A stretch of DNA of 64,000 bases from Hymenobacter sp. DG25B (GTDB lineage: Bacteria; Bacteroidota; Bacteroidia; Cytophagales; Hymenobacteraceae): the NCBI RefSeq assembly GCF_000801315.1, contig NZ_CP010054.1, forward strand, positions 1,116,001 to 1,180,000, given 5' to 3'. Position 1 is the stretch's first letter. Every line of letters starts with the position of its first letter. The notes under the pieces were generated by a model. The model saw nothing but the letters and a program-made list of their open reading frames with translations. It made no database searches and was not told the DNA's origin. The position numbers were made by a program, and so were the translations under genes. Of this stretch, positions 26,124 through 34,315 are shown one piece after another.

Positions 26124-26462
26124 AAAAGCTAGTTCCCCTCCTCAGATGAGGAGGGGCTAGGGGTGGTTGATCAATCGTTGTTTATCTGGAACGTCCTACT
26201 GAGCCTGTCGAGACATCTCGCGTGCTGCCGTGGTAATTGTCATGCTGAGCCTGCCGAAGCATCTCTACCGCTTCGTTGCCAAGGTATACCACACTACCAA
26301 GATGCTTCGACAAGCTCAGCATGACAATTACCACGGCAACGGCAGCACGCGAGATGCTTTGCCCCGCTCTGCATGACAGTCGGGCTTCGTTCAACCAAAC
26401 AACGGCTTTCACCACCCCGGCCTGCGGCCACCCCTCCTTAAAAAAGGAGGGGAGCTAGTTTT
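26124..26462. repeat. Cluster of dispersed palindromic repeats
   Basis: 26124-26180 repeats the arm found at 14811-14862 (CTAGTTCCCC...GGGGTGGTTGA followed by CAATCGTTG). About 26219-26263 and 26300-26350 form an imperfect inverted pair centred on GTCATGCTGAGC / GCTCAGCATGAC. 26428-26462 is a diverged version with CCCCTCCTT...AAGGAGGGG. The gap 25990-26488 has no gene; short ORFs inside are translations of the repeats. Confidence 0.75.
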
Positions 26463-26488
26463 AGCATCCAATTTTTAGTTTCTACTCT

Positions 26489-28477
26489 CTAAAAATCAGT
26501 GTCTAAACCCAGGCGCTGGCGCATTTCTACCAGGGCAGGGAATTTTTCGGCCAGATACTCAAACTTATCAGCGGAGGTGTAGAGCTTGCGGCCGGTGCTT
26601 TGCTGCTCTACTATTTCGGCCTGTAGGGTGAGGCGCGGGTAGCCGGTGCGGCGGCGTAGCTCACCCGTCAGCTCGGCCCGATACTCGTTAAATACGTCTT
26701 CCTGCACCGGGTTATCCACCAGAAGCTTGATGACGTGCTTTTCATCGGCCTGCACGGGGCGGTTCAGCACGGTGTACACGCTCATGCTGCTGGCTTTATA
26801 TATGTCCTTCAGCGCGGCCCAGGCCTGCTGCAATAGGGCATCATCAATGGTGGGCAGCGTGCCCGGCGTGGTGGGCGCGTCTTCCTCCACCACCGTGGCC
26901 CGACTGGCCGAGTTTTCCCGCGCCGCTTGTTCTTTGATACCAGCTAGGCTGGGCAGCTTGGAAATGCTCCCACTTTTGGCGAGGGAAGGCATGGGCCGAA
27001 TTGGCGCGGCTACTACCGGTATGTCGCCGGGTTCGTGGCCGGCCACGCTGGGGCGGCCCGTTTCTACGTGCGGCGTGCTGTCCAGCACCTGATGGTGCGT
27101 GGGCACCGGCGCGGGTGGATTCTCAATGCTGAGCGTCTCGTGCAGCTCCTCTACGCCGCTATCCACCGGAATCAGAGGTTCCGGGTCGGCGGGAATGGCC
27201 TTGATGGGAGCCGTAGCAGGCTGTGGAGCGGCCGCTACGGCTGGTTTAACCGGACTGCTGGCGGCGGCCACAGGAGCCGCAGCCGGCGCTACACTAGTTT
27301 TTTTTTTCGCCTCGCCGTTATCTGACGATGCGCGCTGCGGGCTGGCGGCCGCGCCACCTTGCAGGTCGCGGGCAAACTGCACGGCCCCGTTGAGGTAGGC
27401 CAGCTTCATGAGCGTGAGCTCCACGTGCAGGCGTTGGTTTTTGGCCTGCTTAAACTCCCGGTCACAGAGGCTCACCAGGTTCAGGGCGGAGAGCAGAAAC
27501 GCCAGCGGCGCGGCCTGGGCCTGCTGCACGTAGCGCGCCCGAATGCCTTCCGATACTTCCAGCAGCTGCACCGTTACGGGGGCTTTGCACACCAGCAAAC
27601 CACGCAGGTGCTCGGCGGCACCTACCACAAAGTTGTGCAGGTCGAAACCATTCTGCATCACCTCTTCCAGCAATAGCAGCGCGGCCGAGAGGTTTTCCGT
27701 CAGCAAAGCATCCACTAAGCGGAAATAGTATTCATAATCCAGAATATGCAGGTTCTGGATAACGTCTTTATAGGTCAGATTGTGGCCCGAGAAGGTCACC
27801 ATCTGGTCGAACATGGACAGCGCGTCGCGCAGGCCGCCATCGGCCTTCTGGGCCAGCAGATGCAGGGCGTCGTCTTCGGCCTGTACTTTTTCCTGGGTGG
27901 CCACATAGCGCAGGTGCGTGCGCATGTCATCCACCTTAATGCGGTTGAAGTCGAAGATCTGGCAGCGCGACAGAATGGTGGGGATAATCTTGTGGCGCTC
28001 AGTGGTAGCCAGAATAAAAATGGCGTAGCTCGGTGGCTCTTCCAGCGTCTTCAGAAAGGCATTGAAGGCCGCGTTGGAGAGCATGTGCACCTCGTCGATG
28101 ATATAAATCTTGTAGCGGCCGGCCTGGGGAGCGTAGCGTACCTGCTCCACCAGGGAGCGAATATCTTCCACAGAGTTGTTGGAAGCCGCATCTAGCTCGT
28201 GCACGTTGAAGGAGGCGTTCTGGTTGAACGCCCGGCACGACTCGCACTCGTTGCACGCTTCAGCCTCAGCTGTAAGGTTGGTGCAGTTGATGGTTTTGGC
28301 CAGAATGCGCGCACAGGTGGTTTTACCCACGCCGCGCGGTCCACAAAACAGGAACGCCTGCGCCAGGTGGTTGCTCAGAATGGCGTTCTGCAGGGTAGTG
28401 GTTACGTGCTGCTGACCCACCACGCTGCGAAACGTGGCTGGGCGGTACTTGCGGGCAGATACAACGAAATTCTCCAT
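26489..28477 (-). CDS. dnaX: DNA polymerase III subunit gamma/tau
   Basis: 662 residues. The AAA+ clamp-loader module occupies about 1-370, with Walker A G-P-R-G-V-G-K-T (46-53), a four-cysteine zinc module (C65, C75, C78, C81), and the sensor segment A-T-T-E-R-H-K. A long Ala/Pro-rich linker (about 380-545) joins it to a C-terminal domain around 555-662. I start at the ATG at 28477 (MENFVVSARKYRP), the conserved N-terminus; the longer frame to 28690 runs into a palindromic repeat. The -7 box at 28489-28496 leaves a leader of only a few bases. No programmed frameshift site was checked. Confidence 0.95.
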   Translation of the reverse strand: MENFVVSARKYRPATFRSVVGQQHVTTTLQNAILSNHLAQAFLFCGPRGVGKTTCARILAKTINCTNLTAEAEACNECESCRAFNQNASFNVHELDAASNNSVEDIRSLVEQVRYAPQAGRYKIYIIDEVHMLSNAAFNAFLKTLEEPPSYAIFILATTERHKIIPTILSRCQIFDFNRIKVDDMRTHLRYVATQEKVQAEDDALHLLAQKADGGLRDALSMFDQMVTFSGHNLTYKDVIQNLHILDYEYYFRLVDALLTENLSAALLLLEEVMQNGFDLHNFVVGAAEHLRGLLVCKAPVTVQLLEVSEGIRARYVQQAQAAPLAFLLSALNLVSLCDREFKQAKNQRLHVELTLMKLAYLNGAVQFARDLQGGAAASPQRASSDNGEAKKKTSVAPAAAPVAAASSPVKPAVAAAPQPATAPIKAIPADPEPLIPVDSGVEELHETLSIENPPAPVPTHHQVLDSTPHVETGRPSVAGHEPGDIPVVAAPIRPMPSLAKSGSISKLPSLAGIKEQAARENSASRATVVEEDAPTTPGTLPTIDDALLQQAWAALKDIYKASSMSVYTVLNRPVQADEKHVIKLLVDNPVQEDVFNEYRAELTGELRRRTGYPRLTLQAEIVEQQSTGRKLYTSADKFEYLAEKFPALVEMRQRLGLDTDF

Positions 28478-28488
28478 ACGACTAGCCA

Positions 28489-28496
28489 CAAAGATA
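28489..28496 (-). promoter_or_regulatory. Putative -7 box of dnaX
   Basis: Minus strand TATCTTTG, ending 11 bases before the ATG at 28477. It also argues against the longer ORF start. Confidence 0.45.
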
Positions 28497-28543
28497 CCGC
28501 GAAAACCCGGGCTTTGGAAGGGGACAGGAGGCTGCCATCCACC

Positions 28544-28649
28544 AGTAGCGCGAAGCTCCGGCTTCGCGTACGAGCAACGCGAGTAGCAGGCGTCTGCATT
28601 CGTTTGGAACTCGCTGCGCTCGTACGCGAAGCCGGAGCTTCGCGCTACT
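28544..28649. repeat. 106 bp palindromic element, copy 1
   Basis: Perfect 32-base terminal inverted repeats (outer end AGTAGCGCGAAGCTCCGGCT) enclose a core with GAGTAGCAGGCGTCTGC. A second copy is at 50810-50928. It sits between the divergent dnaX and ssrA promoters. No ORF or flanking target duplication is evident. It resembles a MITE or REP-type mobile palindrome. Confidence 0.85.
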
Positions 28650-28710
28650 GTGTTCCCTACTTTAAATGGAACAAATTCACCCCGCAGCAACGTTTATTGC
28701 CTGATGTGCG

Positions 28711-28718
28711 TACCTTCG
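28711..28718 (+). promoter_or_regulatory. Putative -7 box of ssrA
   Basis: TACCTTCG, one mismatch to TAnnTTTG, 40 bases upstream of the mature tmRNA 5' end. Between them a CCCCGCC/GGGGCGGG hairpin (28720-28739) would be part of the precursor leader removed by RNase P. Confidence 0.35.
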
Positions 28719-28757
28719 CACCCCGCCTCTTGGGGCGGGTATCGTTCTTTCTTTTCT

Positions 28758-29125
28758 GGGGCTGACTGGAATTGACAGCTTGAGCAAGTCGCGAGTAAGC
28801 GTGTCGGGAGTTGGATGAATCTCCCGCTAAAAAGCCGTCCAAACAATAACTGGCGACTATTCGTACGCCATGGCTGCTTAGTCTAGGTACTAAGTAATGT
28901 CATCGTCCCGCACCCGTCTTCCTTCTCACGGGTGAGTTCGGGGCGTCGTAAGTAGTTAGGATAGTTCTGGTGGCGCTGTGACGCCAGAGCGAAACTCAAA
29001 CAGATAAGGGGAAACCAAGGGCCTGATGTGCGCCTGGGCTCCCACGAAAATTTAAGCATAGATACACACGTAGAAAGCTCGACGCCTTCCTTGTCTGGAC
29101 CAGGGTTCGAATCCCTGCAGCTCCA
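28758..29125 (+). ncRNA. ssrA: tmRNA (transfer-messenger RNA)
   Basis: About 368 nt. The 5' end GGGGCTG pairs with CAGCTCC at 29118-29124 to form the acceptor stem. The 3' part has a T arm CAGGG-TTCGAAT-CCCTG. The 5' start GGGGCTGACTGGAATTGAC is a tmRNA hallmark. The reading frame at 28852-28881 encodes G-D-Y-S-Y-A-M-A-A and stops with TAG, giving a tag that ends in the typical A-A degron; the resume codon GGC is inferred by comparison with other Bacteroidota tags. CCA is not encoded. It rescues stalled ribosomes with SmpB, which is not in this window. Many gene callers place a false minus-strand ORF here. Confidence 0.93.
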
Positions 29126-29126
29126 C

Positions 29127-29163
29127 AAAAAAGCCCTCCCCGGTTTCGGGGAGGGCTTTTTTT
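29127..29163 (+). terminator. Intrinsic terminator of ssrA
   Basis: AAGCCCTCCCCG...CGGGGAGGGCTT stem with a long T-run, starting one base after the tmRNA 3' end. Confidence 0.9.
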
Positions 29164-29242
29164 GTGAATTGCCAATTCTTTTGCCTACAAATTGTGCATA
29201 AGAGGAAATACAACCTAGGAAGGAAAAGCTGACGCTTCGCAG

Positions 29243-29578
29243 CTATCTGTCTGTAAAAGCGAACTGTTTACTCCCTTTGCCTCCATGGGCTGTAAAATAT
29301 GCGTCGATTCTTATTACTAACTCTTGCTGGTCAGTCATCGAGTCGCCAAGGTAGTGGCTATTATCCGTCGGTTCCTCACTGGTCATAAGTCGACAGGTGC
29401 CAAGAGGCTGGTCATATGATGCAAATAAAAAGCTGCCATCCTGAGCAATGATATTATGCTCAAACTTCATTGAGTTGCCAATGAATACATATTCACCTCG
29501 CTCATTAATGTAGTTAGCCTGTTCAAGAGGCGGCGTTTTTCCGAAAAAGCCGGCTTGTTCTAGTTGTCTTTGGGTCAT
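29243..29578 (-). CDS. Hypothetical protein
   Basis: 111 residues, soluble, no signal peptide or membrane segment. It starts MTQRQLEQAGFFG and is moderately AT-richer than its neighbours. No recognised domain or motif. A terminator shared with the next gene lies on its upstream side, so it is transcribed alone. Real-gene status rests on length, a clean ATG and codon choice. Confidence 0.55.
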   Translation of the reverse strand: MTQRQLEQAGFFGKTPPLEQANYINERGEYVFIGNSMKFEHNIIAQDGSFLFASYDQPLGTCRLMTSEEPTDNSHYLGDSMTDQQELVIRIDAYFTAHGGKGSKQFAFTDR

Positions 29579-29622
29579 AGCTACAAGTTACAAAGCAGTT
29601 TCTACACCTGACGGAGTATAAC

Positions 29623-29659
29623 AAAAAAGCCCCGACCTGCTGAGGTCGGGGCTTTTTTT
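29623..29659 (-). terminator. Intrinsic terminator after the small gene at 29661
   Basis: GCCCCGACC...GGTCGGGGC stem (29629-29651) with A and T flanks on both sides. It directly follows the stop codon of the 29661-29930 gene. Confidence 0.85.
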
Positions 29660-29660
29660 G

Positions 29661-29930
29661 TTAGTTCAGAAACACTTCCGTTAGCATCTCAAATCGGTGG
29701 GGGCCGAAGGCGTTGTAGTACGGGGCCTCGCCTTCGAAGCCGAGGACGTGCACCAGTTCCATGCCTTCCACTTTGCTGGGCACGGTGCGTACGGGGTAAA
29801 GTTTGCCTTCTTCAGGCCAGTCGCCCACGTGGTTGGCGGGACGGTTGGATGCATCTATACAGAAAGCATACTGCACCATGGGTTCGGTGCGGGTTGCTTC
29901 TGCAAATGTGAGGTTGGTTACTTCTGCCAT
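29661..29930 (-). CDS. Small hypothetical protein
   Basis: 89 residues. I start at the ATG at 29930 (MAEVTNLTF); the track's longer form to 29996 adds 22 unlikely residues. Features include Q-Y-A-F-C-I-D-A, W-P-E-E-G-K-L-Y and a C-terminal Y-Y-N-A-F-G-P-H-R-F-E-M. The G-K-x-Y-P-V-R pattern resembles small SH3-like proteins of Bacteroidota, but no domain is assigned. It has its own terminator. Confidence 0.6.
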   Translation of the reverse strand: MAEVTNLTFAEATRTEPMVQYAFCIDASNRPANHVGDWPEEGKLYPVRTVPSKVEGMELVHVLGFEGEAPYYNAFGPHRFEMLTEVFLN

Positions 29931-30024
29931 AGTGGCAAATAAACAGTTGTTTTCGGAAATCGTTCGAAAAGTACCAGCTATGGCCAGTGAGGTCACGTGC
30001 TTTTACCTTGGTTCAGCACCGGGA

Positions 30025-30062
30025 AGTACCGGCACCGGAATTGGGTTTCCGGCACCGGTACC
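30025..30062. repeat. Near-palindrome built from CCGGCACCGG units
   Basis: GTACCGGCACCGGAA and TTCCGGCACCGGTAC surround a 5-base centre; the arms pair with two central mismatches. It lies just beyond the 3' end of the GH3 gene and is followed on the plus strand by CCGCCTTTTAGG. It may act as a terminator, but the T-run is poor. Confidence 0.45.
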
Positions 30063-30073
30063 GCCTTTTAGGC

Positions 30074-32386
30074 TTACTCCGTGAGCTTAAACGCAGCGGT
30101 TTGCACGTCGCGGGAGTTGCCGCCTACAAATACCTGGAAGTCGCCGGGCTCGGCGGCAAATTTCAGGTCGGCGTTGTAGAATTTGAGGTCTTCCGGGGTG
30201 AGGCGGAAGGTGAGCGTGCGGCTCTCGCCTTTCTTCAGCATCACCTTTTGGAAGCCTTTCAGCTCTTTTACGGGGCGGGAGATGGAGCCCACCATATCCC
30301 GGATATACAACTGGGCCACTTCCTCGCCATCGTAGTTGCCGGTGTTCTGCACGGTTACTTTCACGTCCAGCGTGCCGTTGGCGCTAAGCGAGGTGGTGCT
30401 CAGCTCGGGCTTGCCGTACTGGAAGGTGGTGTAGCTCAGGCCATAGCCGAAGGGGTACAGCGGGTCGTTAGGCACATCCATGTACCGCGACTTATACTTA
30501 TCCAGCTTGTCGCCGACGTAGGGGCGGCCGGTGTTTTTGTGGTTGTAGTAGATGGGTACCTGGCCCACGTGGCGGGGGAAGGTGGCCGTGAGCTTGCCCG
30601 AGGGGTTGTAGGCACCGAAGAGCACATCGGCAATGGCATTGCCGGCCTGGGTGCCCGCAAACCAGGTTTCCAGAATGGCATCAGCATTCTCATCTTCCCA
30701 GGTCAGCGTCATGGGGCGGCCGCTCATCAGCACAATCACCAGAGGCTTGCCGGTTTTCTTCAGGGCTTTCAGCAATTCCAGCTGCTGGCCGGGCAGGCCA
30801 ATATCAGCGCGGCTGGCGGCTTCGCCGGTCATGCCCTGGCTCTCGCCTACGGCCGCTACAATGACATCGGCTCCCTGAGCCAGCTGTACGGCTTCCTGAA
30901 TCATGGCTTCGGAGGAGCGCTTGTCTACGTTCAGCTCGCCGCCGTGCGCGTTCAGGCGGTCAATCATCTGCTGGTCATCGGTGAAGTTGGCGCCCTGGGC
31001 GGTTACCACTTTCACGGCGCTGCCCACGGCGTTTTTGATGCCTTGCTCCAGGGAAACGGCCTGTTTCCAGTCGCCGGCACCGCTCCAGCTGCCAATCATG
31101 TCGCGCTGGCGGGTGGCCAGTGGGCCAATCAGGGCAATGGTGCCGGTTTTCTTAAGGGGCAGGGCGTTGTTGCTGTTTTTCAGCAACACCATGCTCTTGC
31201 GGGCAATGTCGCGGGCATCGGCCACAAACTCCTTTTTCATGAGGGTGTTCTTGGCGCGCTTCTCGTTGGCGTAGCGGTAGGGGTCCTGGAACAAGCCCAG
31301 CTTCCACTTGGCTTCCAGAATACGGCGGCAGGCCACATCAATCTGCTCCTGCGTTACGGTGCCGTCTTTCAGGTTTTGGGCCAGATTCTTAAGGAAAATC
31401 TCGCCCACCATATCCTGGTCAATGCCCGCGTTCAGGGCCAGCGCCGATACCTGGGCATCGTTGCCCATGCCGTGGGCCGTCATTTCGTTGATGGCAGTGT
31501 AGTCGGTAGCCACAAAGCCCTGGAAGCCCCACTGGTTGCGGAGTAGCTCCGTCATCAGCCACTTATTGCCGGTGGCGGGCACGCCGTTGATGTCGTTGAA
31601 CGAGGACATCATGGAGCCGGCGCCGGCGTCGATGGCGGCTTTGTAGGGCGGCAGGTACTCGTTGTACATGCGCACCATGCTCATATCAGTGGTGTTGTAG
31701 TCACGGCCGGCTTCGGCGGCGCCGTACAGCGCAAAGTGCTTCACGCAGGCCATCACCGTGTTATTCTTCGTGAGGTCGTCGCCCTGGTAGCCGCGCACCA
31801 TTACGCGGGCAATCTGGGAGCCCAGGTAGGGATCTTCGCCCGAGCCTTCGGAGATGCGGCCCCAGCGTGGGTCGCGGGCAATATCCACCATGGGCGAGTA
31901 CACCCAGTTGATACCATCGGCGGAAGCTTCTTCGGCCGCGATGCGCGCGCTGCGCTCAATGGCCGTAAGGTCCCAACTGCTGGCCAGGCCCAGGGCAATG
32001 GGGAAAATAGTGCGGTGCCCGTGAATGACATCATACCCAAAAATGAGCGGAATGTGCAGGCGCGACTCCTTCATGGCCATTTCCTGCAGCTTGCGGGCGG
32101 CTTTGGGCGTAAAAGTATTCAGCACCGCGCCCACGTTGCCCTTGCGGATGTTGGCATCCACATCCTTGCTCACCACCGGGCCGGTTACATCAAAGCCCAC
32201 CGTAATGAGGTTCAGCTGGCCGATTTTCTCGTCCAGCGTCATTTTCTGCATCAGGTCGTTGATGAACTTATCCATCTTCGGGTCGGGGGCGGCGGCAGGT
32301 ACCGGCGTGGGGGTTTGAGCCTGCAGCAGAGGACTTAGCTGGAGGCCCAGCGCCAGCAGCAAAGCAGTACGGAAGGTTCGTTTCAT
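30074..32386 (-). CDS. bglX: Glycoside hydrolase family 3 beta-glucosidase
   Basis: 770 residues, close to E. coli BglX. The signal peptide ends near residue 24 (L-L-Q-A-Q). Domain order is the GH3 N-terminal barrel (about 50-390), the alpha/beta sandwich (about 420-650) and a C-terminal fibronectin-III-like domain (about 685-755). The nucleophile Asp is in G-F-V-A-T-D-Y-T-A. Periplasmic exo-enzyme releasing glucose from beta-gluco-oligosaccharides; linkage preference cannot be read. It is the last gene of the SusC-SusD-GH144-GH43-GH3 locus. I start at the ATG at 32386, where the signal peptide begins. Confidence 0.93.
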   Translation of the reverse strand: MKRTFRTALLLALGLQLSPLLQAQTPTPVPAAAPDPKMDKFINDLMQKMTLDEKIGQLNLITVGFDVTGPVVSKDVDANIRKGNVGAVLNTFTPKAARKLQEMAMKESRLHIPLIFGYDVIHGHRTIFPIALGLASSWDLTAIERSARIAAEEASADGINWVYSPMVDIARDPRWGRISEGSGEDPYLGSQIARVMVRGYQGDDLTKNNTVMACVKHFALYGAAEAGRDYNTTDMSMVRMYNEYLPPYKAAIDAGAGSMMSSFNDINGVPATGNKWLMTELLRNQWGFQGFVATDYTAINEMTAHGMGNDAQVSALALNAGIDQDMVGEIFLKNLAQNLKDGTVTQEQIDVACRRILEAKWKLGLFQDPYRYANEKRAKNTLMKKEFVADARDIARKSMVLLKNSNNALPLKKTGTIALIGPLATRQRDMIGSWSGAGDWKQAVSLEQGIKNAVGSAVKVVTAQGANFTDDQQMIDRLNAHGGELNVDKRSSEAMIQEAVQLAQGADVIVAAVGESQGMTGEAASRADIGLPGQQLELLKALKKTGKPLVIVLMSGRPMTLTWEDENADAILETWFAGTQAGNAIADVLFGAYNPSGKLTATFPRHVGQVPIYYNHKNTGRPYVGDKLDKYKSRYMDVPNDPLYPFGYGLSYTTFQYGKPELSTTSLSANGTLDVKVTVQNTGNYDGEEVAQLYIRDMVGSISRPVKELKGFQKVMLKKGESRTLTFRLTPEDLKFYNADLKFAAEPGDFQVFVGGNSRDVQTAAFKLTE

Positions 32387-32429
32387 GTAAGCGAAAATTA
32401 TGATGAGCGAATAGGGGAGCAAAGGGAAA

Positions 32430-34181
32430 TTATTTCGATTCCATCACCGGCGTGCGGGTTGATACGCCGTTTTCATTAATGGCCTCGATGCTAAAGTAGT
32501 ACGGCCGGTCTTTGTCCATGCCTTTGAAATAGTACTCGTTCTGGCCATGCACCATAATGCAGCTGTAGAGCTTATCGGGCGCAATGCCGGTGTAGATGTT
32601 GTAGGCGTAGGCATCGGTGGACGGCATCCACTTCAGCCAGGCGCTGCGCTTGTCGGTTTCGGTGCGTAAAACTACCAAGCCTTTTACTGCCGCCGGCGCG
32701 GCGCCGCTGCCCAGCCCAAACACGCGCAGCCCGCTGATGGCGAATTTGCCGGTGGGCATGTGCACGTTTTCCAGCTTGATAAACCGGGTTTTTACGGCTT
32801 CGGGCAGCTCAATGTAGTCGTGCGGCACGTCGGTTTTATTCCGGCTTTTATCTACCAGCAGCTTCCACTTTTTTCCGTTTTCGGAGTGCCAGAGGCGGTA
32901 TTGGTGGTACGTGCCCTGCTGCTTGCCCAGAAATTCGGCGTCCTGATCAGCATAGTTCAACTGGATGGCGCGCACGGTGCACACGCTGCCTAAATCGGTC
33001 TGCAAAAACTCGCCTTTATTAGCTGAGGAGGCGCTCCAATAGGTCTTAATATTTTCATCCACGGCGTAGTTGGGCAGGTAGCCGCCCAGCGTGGACGATA
33101 CCTGCACGGGCCTCTGGTAGTTCAGCAGCATCCAGCCGGTAAACCGGCTTTTCAGGTGGTCCTCGGTGCCGGTGGGCAGGTAGTGCGGGTAGTCGCCGAA
33201 GGTGGTGTTGGCGTACAGCACGCCGTCTTTATCAAAGCCAGCCGGCCACAAACCAAGGCGCCGCTCAAAGTTGTTTTTCACGGATACCACCATGGTGGAC
33301 AGGTGCCACCAGTTGCCCCACACATCCTGAAAGGTGTTGCCGTGGCCCGCGCCGCGGGCAAAGCCGCCGGGCTTGTAGGCAAACGGGTTGTGCGGCTGCG
33401 GCGTGAACGGGCCCAGGGGGTGGTCGCTCACCTGCACACCATCGGCGTAGCCGCTGAATTCGGTGCCGGGCGCGCCATACTGCAGGTAGTATTTGCCGTT
33501 GTGCTTGGTCATCCAGGCGCCCTCCATAAAAGGGTTCAGGAAGGTGTTGTCGAGGTATTCGCCGAACCGCTGCCAGCCAAACTGCTTATCATTGAGCCCG
33601 AACATCACCTTCGGCTGGCCGATGGGCTGGAAGGTCTTGCGGTTGATTTGCTGGCCGTAGAGCGGAAATTCGTTGCTGCTGCCCCAGTAGAGGTAGAGCT
33701 TGCCGTCATCATCCAGGAAAAAAGCGGGGTCCCAGGCGCCAATCTGGAACGGCTCCACGGCTTCTTTCCACTCGTTGGCCTGGGGGTTGGTACTCATCCA
33801 GATGGGAAAATTCTTCTCGTGGGTAGAGCCGAAAACCAGCAGCGTATCGCCCTGCACCCATACGGCCGGGGCGCACAGGTCGTCGTACACCTTGTGCTGG
33901 GGCTTGAGGAATGAGCGGGATACGAACTTCCAGTCGTACAGATCCTTGCTCCACCAGTAGCCCCATTGGTTGGTGGAGAACAGGTAATAATTGCCCTTGA
34001 AAAGAGTAATAACCGGGTCGGCGGTGGCGCGGTGCCGGCCGGCCTCCGAAAAGTTGGGAATGGGCGTGTAGCCGTAGTCCAGATTCAGCGGGTTGCAGTA
34101 CGTGCGGCGCGGCGGGCCGGGCTGGGCCTGGATAGACAGACTCAGCAGCAAAGCAAGGTAGAAAAGCAGGCTTCTGGACAT
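32430..34181 (-). CDS. GH43-type glycoside hydrolase with discoidin-like domain
   Basis: 583 residues. A signal peptide ends near residue 19 (S-I-Q-A-Q). The five-bladed propeller (about 30-345) shows the three acidic residues of the family: A-T-A-D-P-V-I, G-A-W-D-P-A-F-F and P-F-M-E-G-A-W-M. A discoidin-like/F5-8C region (about 365-480) and a fibronectin-III-like C-terminus (about 490-583) follow. GH43 enzymes are usually beta-xylosidases or alpha-L-arabinofuranosidases; this subfamily (C-N-P-L-N-L-D-Y-G-Y start) is poorly characterised, so specificity is open. It lies 43 bases upstream of the GH3 gene. Confidence 0.87.
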   Translation of the reverse strand: MSRSLLFYLALLLSLSIQAQPGPPRRTYCNPLNLDYGYTPIPNFSEAGRHRATADPVITLFKGNYYLFSTNQWGYWWSKDLYDWKFVSRSFLKPQHKVYDDLCAPAVWVQGDTLLVFGSTHEKNFPIWMSTNPQANEWKEAVEPFQIGAWDPAFFLDDDGKLYLYWGSSNEFPLYGQQINRKTFQPIGQPKVMFGLNDKQFGWQRFGEYLDNTFLNPFMEGAWMTKHNGKYYLQYGAPGTEFSGYADGVQVSDHPLGPFTPQPHNPFAYKPGGFARGAGHGNTFQDVWGNWWHLSTMVVSVKNNFERRLGLWPAGFDKDGVLYANTTFGDYPHYLPTGTEDHLKSRFTGWMLLNYQRPVQVSSTLGGYLPNYAVDENIKTYWSASSANKGEFLQTDLGSVCTVRAIQLNYADQDAEFLGKQQGTYHQYRLWHSENGKKWKLLVDKSRNKTDVPHDYIELPEAVKTRFIKLENVHMPTGKFAISGLRVFGLGSGAAPAAVKGLVVLRTETDKRSAWLKWMPSTDAYAYNIYTGIAPDKLYSCIMVHGQNEYYFKGMDKDRPYYFSIEAINENGVSTRTPVMESK

Positions 34182-34199
34182 AGCAGAACAACAAAACAT

Positions 34200-34302
34200 C
34201 TTGTCATCCTGAGCTTGCGAAGGACCTTATAAATAAGAACGAAAATCGTTGTTACGACTGGTTCTGGCGTGATAAGGTCCTTCGCAAGCTCAGGATGACA
34301 AG
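34200..34302. repeat. Inverted repeat with perfect 31-base arms
   Basis: 34200-34230 and 34272-34302 (outer end CTTGTCATCCTGAGCTTGCG) are exact inverted copies around 41 bases. Same family as 18509-18610. It fills the gap between the GH144 and GH43 genes of the glycan locus and would form a long hairpin in any read-through transcript. Confidence 0.85.
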
Positions 34303-34315
34303 GAAAAGTAGGCGG

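Noticed and set aside
13064..26462. CRISPR array
   Set aside because: The repeats are palindromic, unequally spaced by kilobases, and lack regular spacers or cas genes.
28478..28690. Extended DnaX N-terminus
   Set aside because: The region carries the palindromic element and the -7 box of dnaX; the family start is M-E-N-F-V-V-S-A-R-K-Y-R-P.
28883..29128. 81-codon minus-strand ORF
   Set aside because: It lies inside tmRNA. The acceptor stem, T arm and tag frame of ssrA explain the sequence, and no -7 box or protein family supports the ORF.
29987..31546. 519-codon plus-strand ORF
   Set aside because: Shadow of the GH3 gene on the opposite strand. In GC-rich DNA the antisense frame is often open. 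No domain is recognisable.
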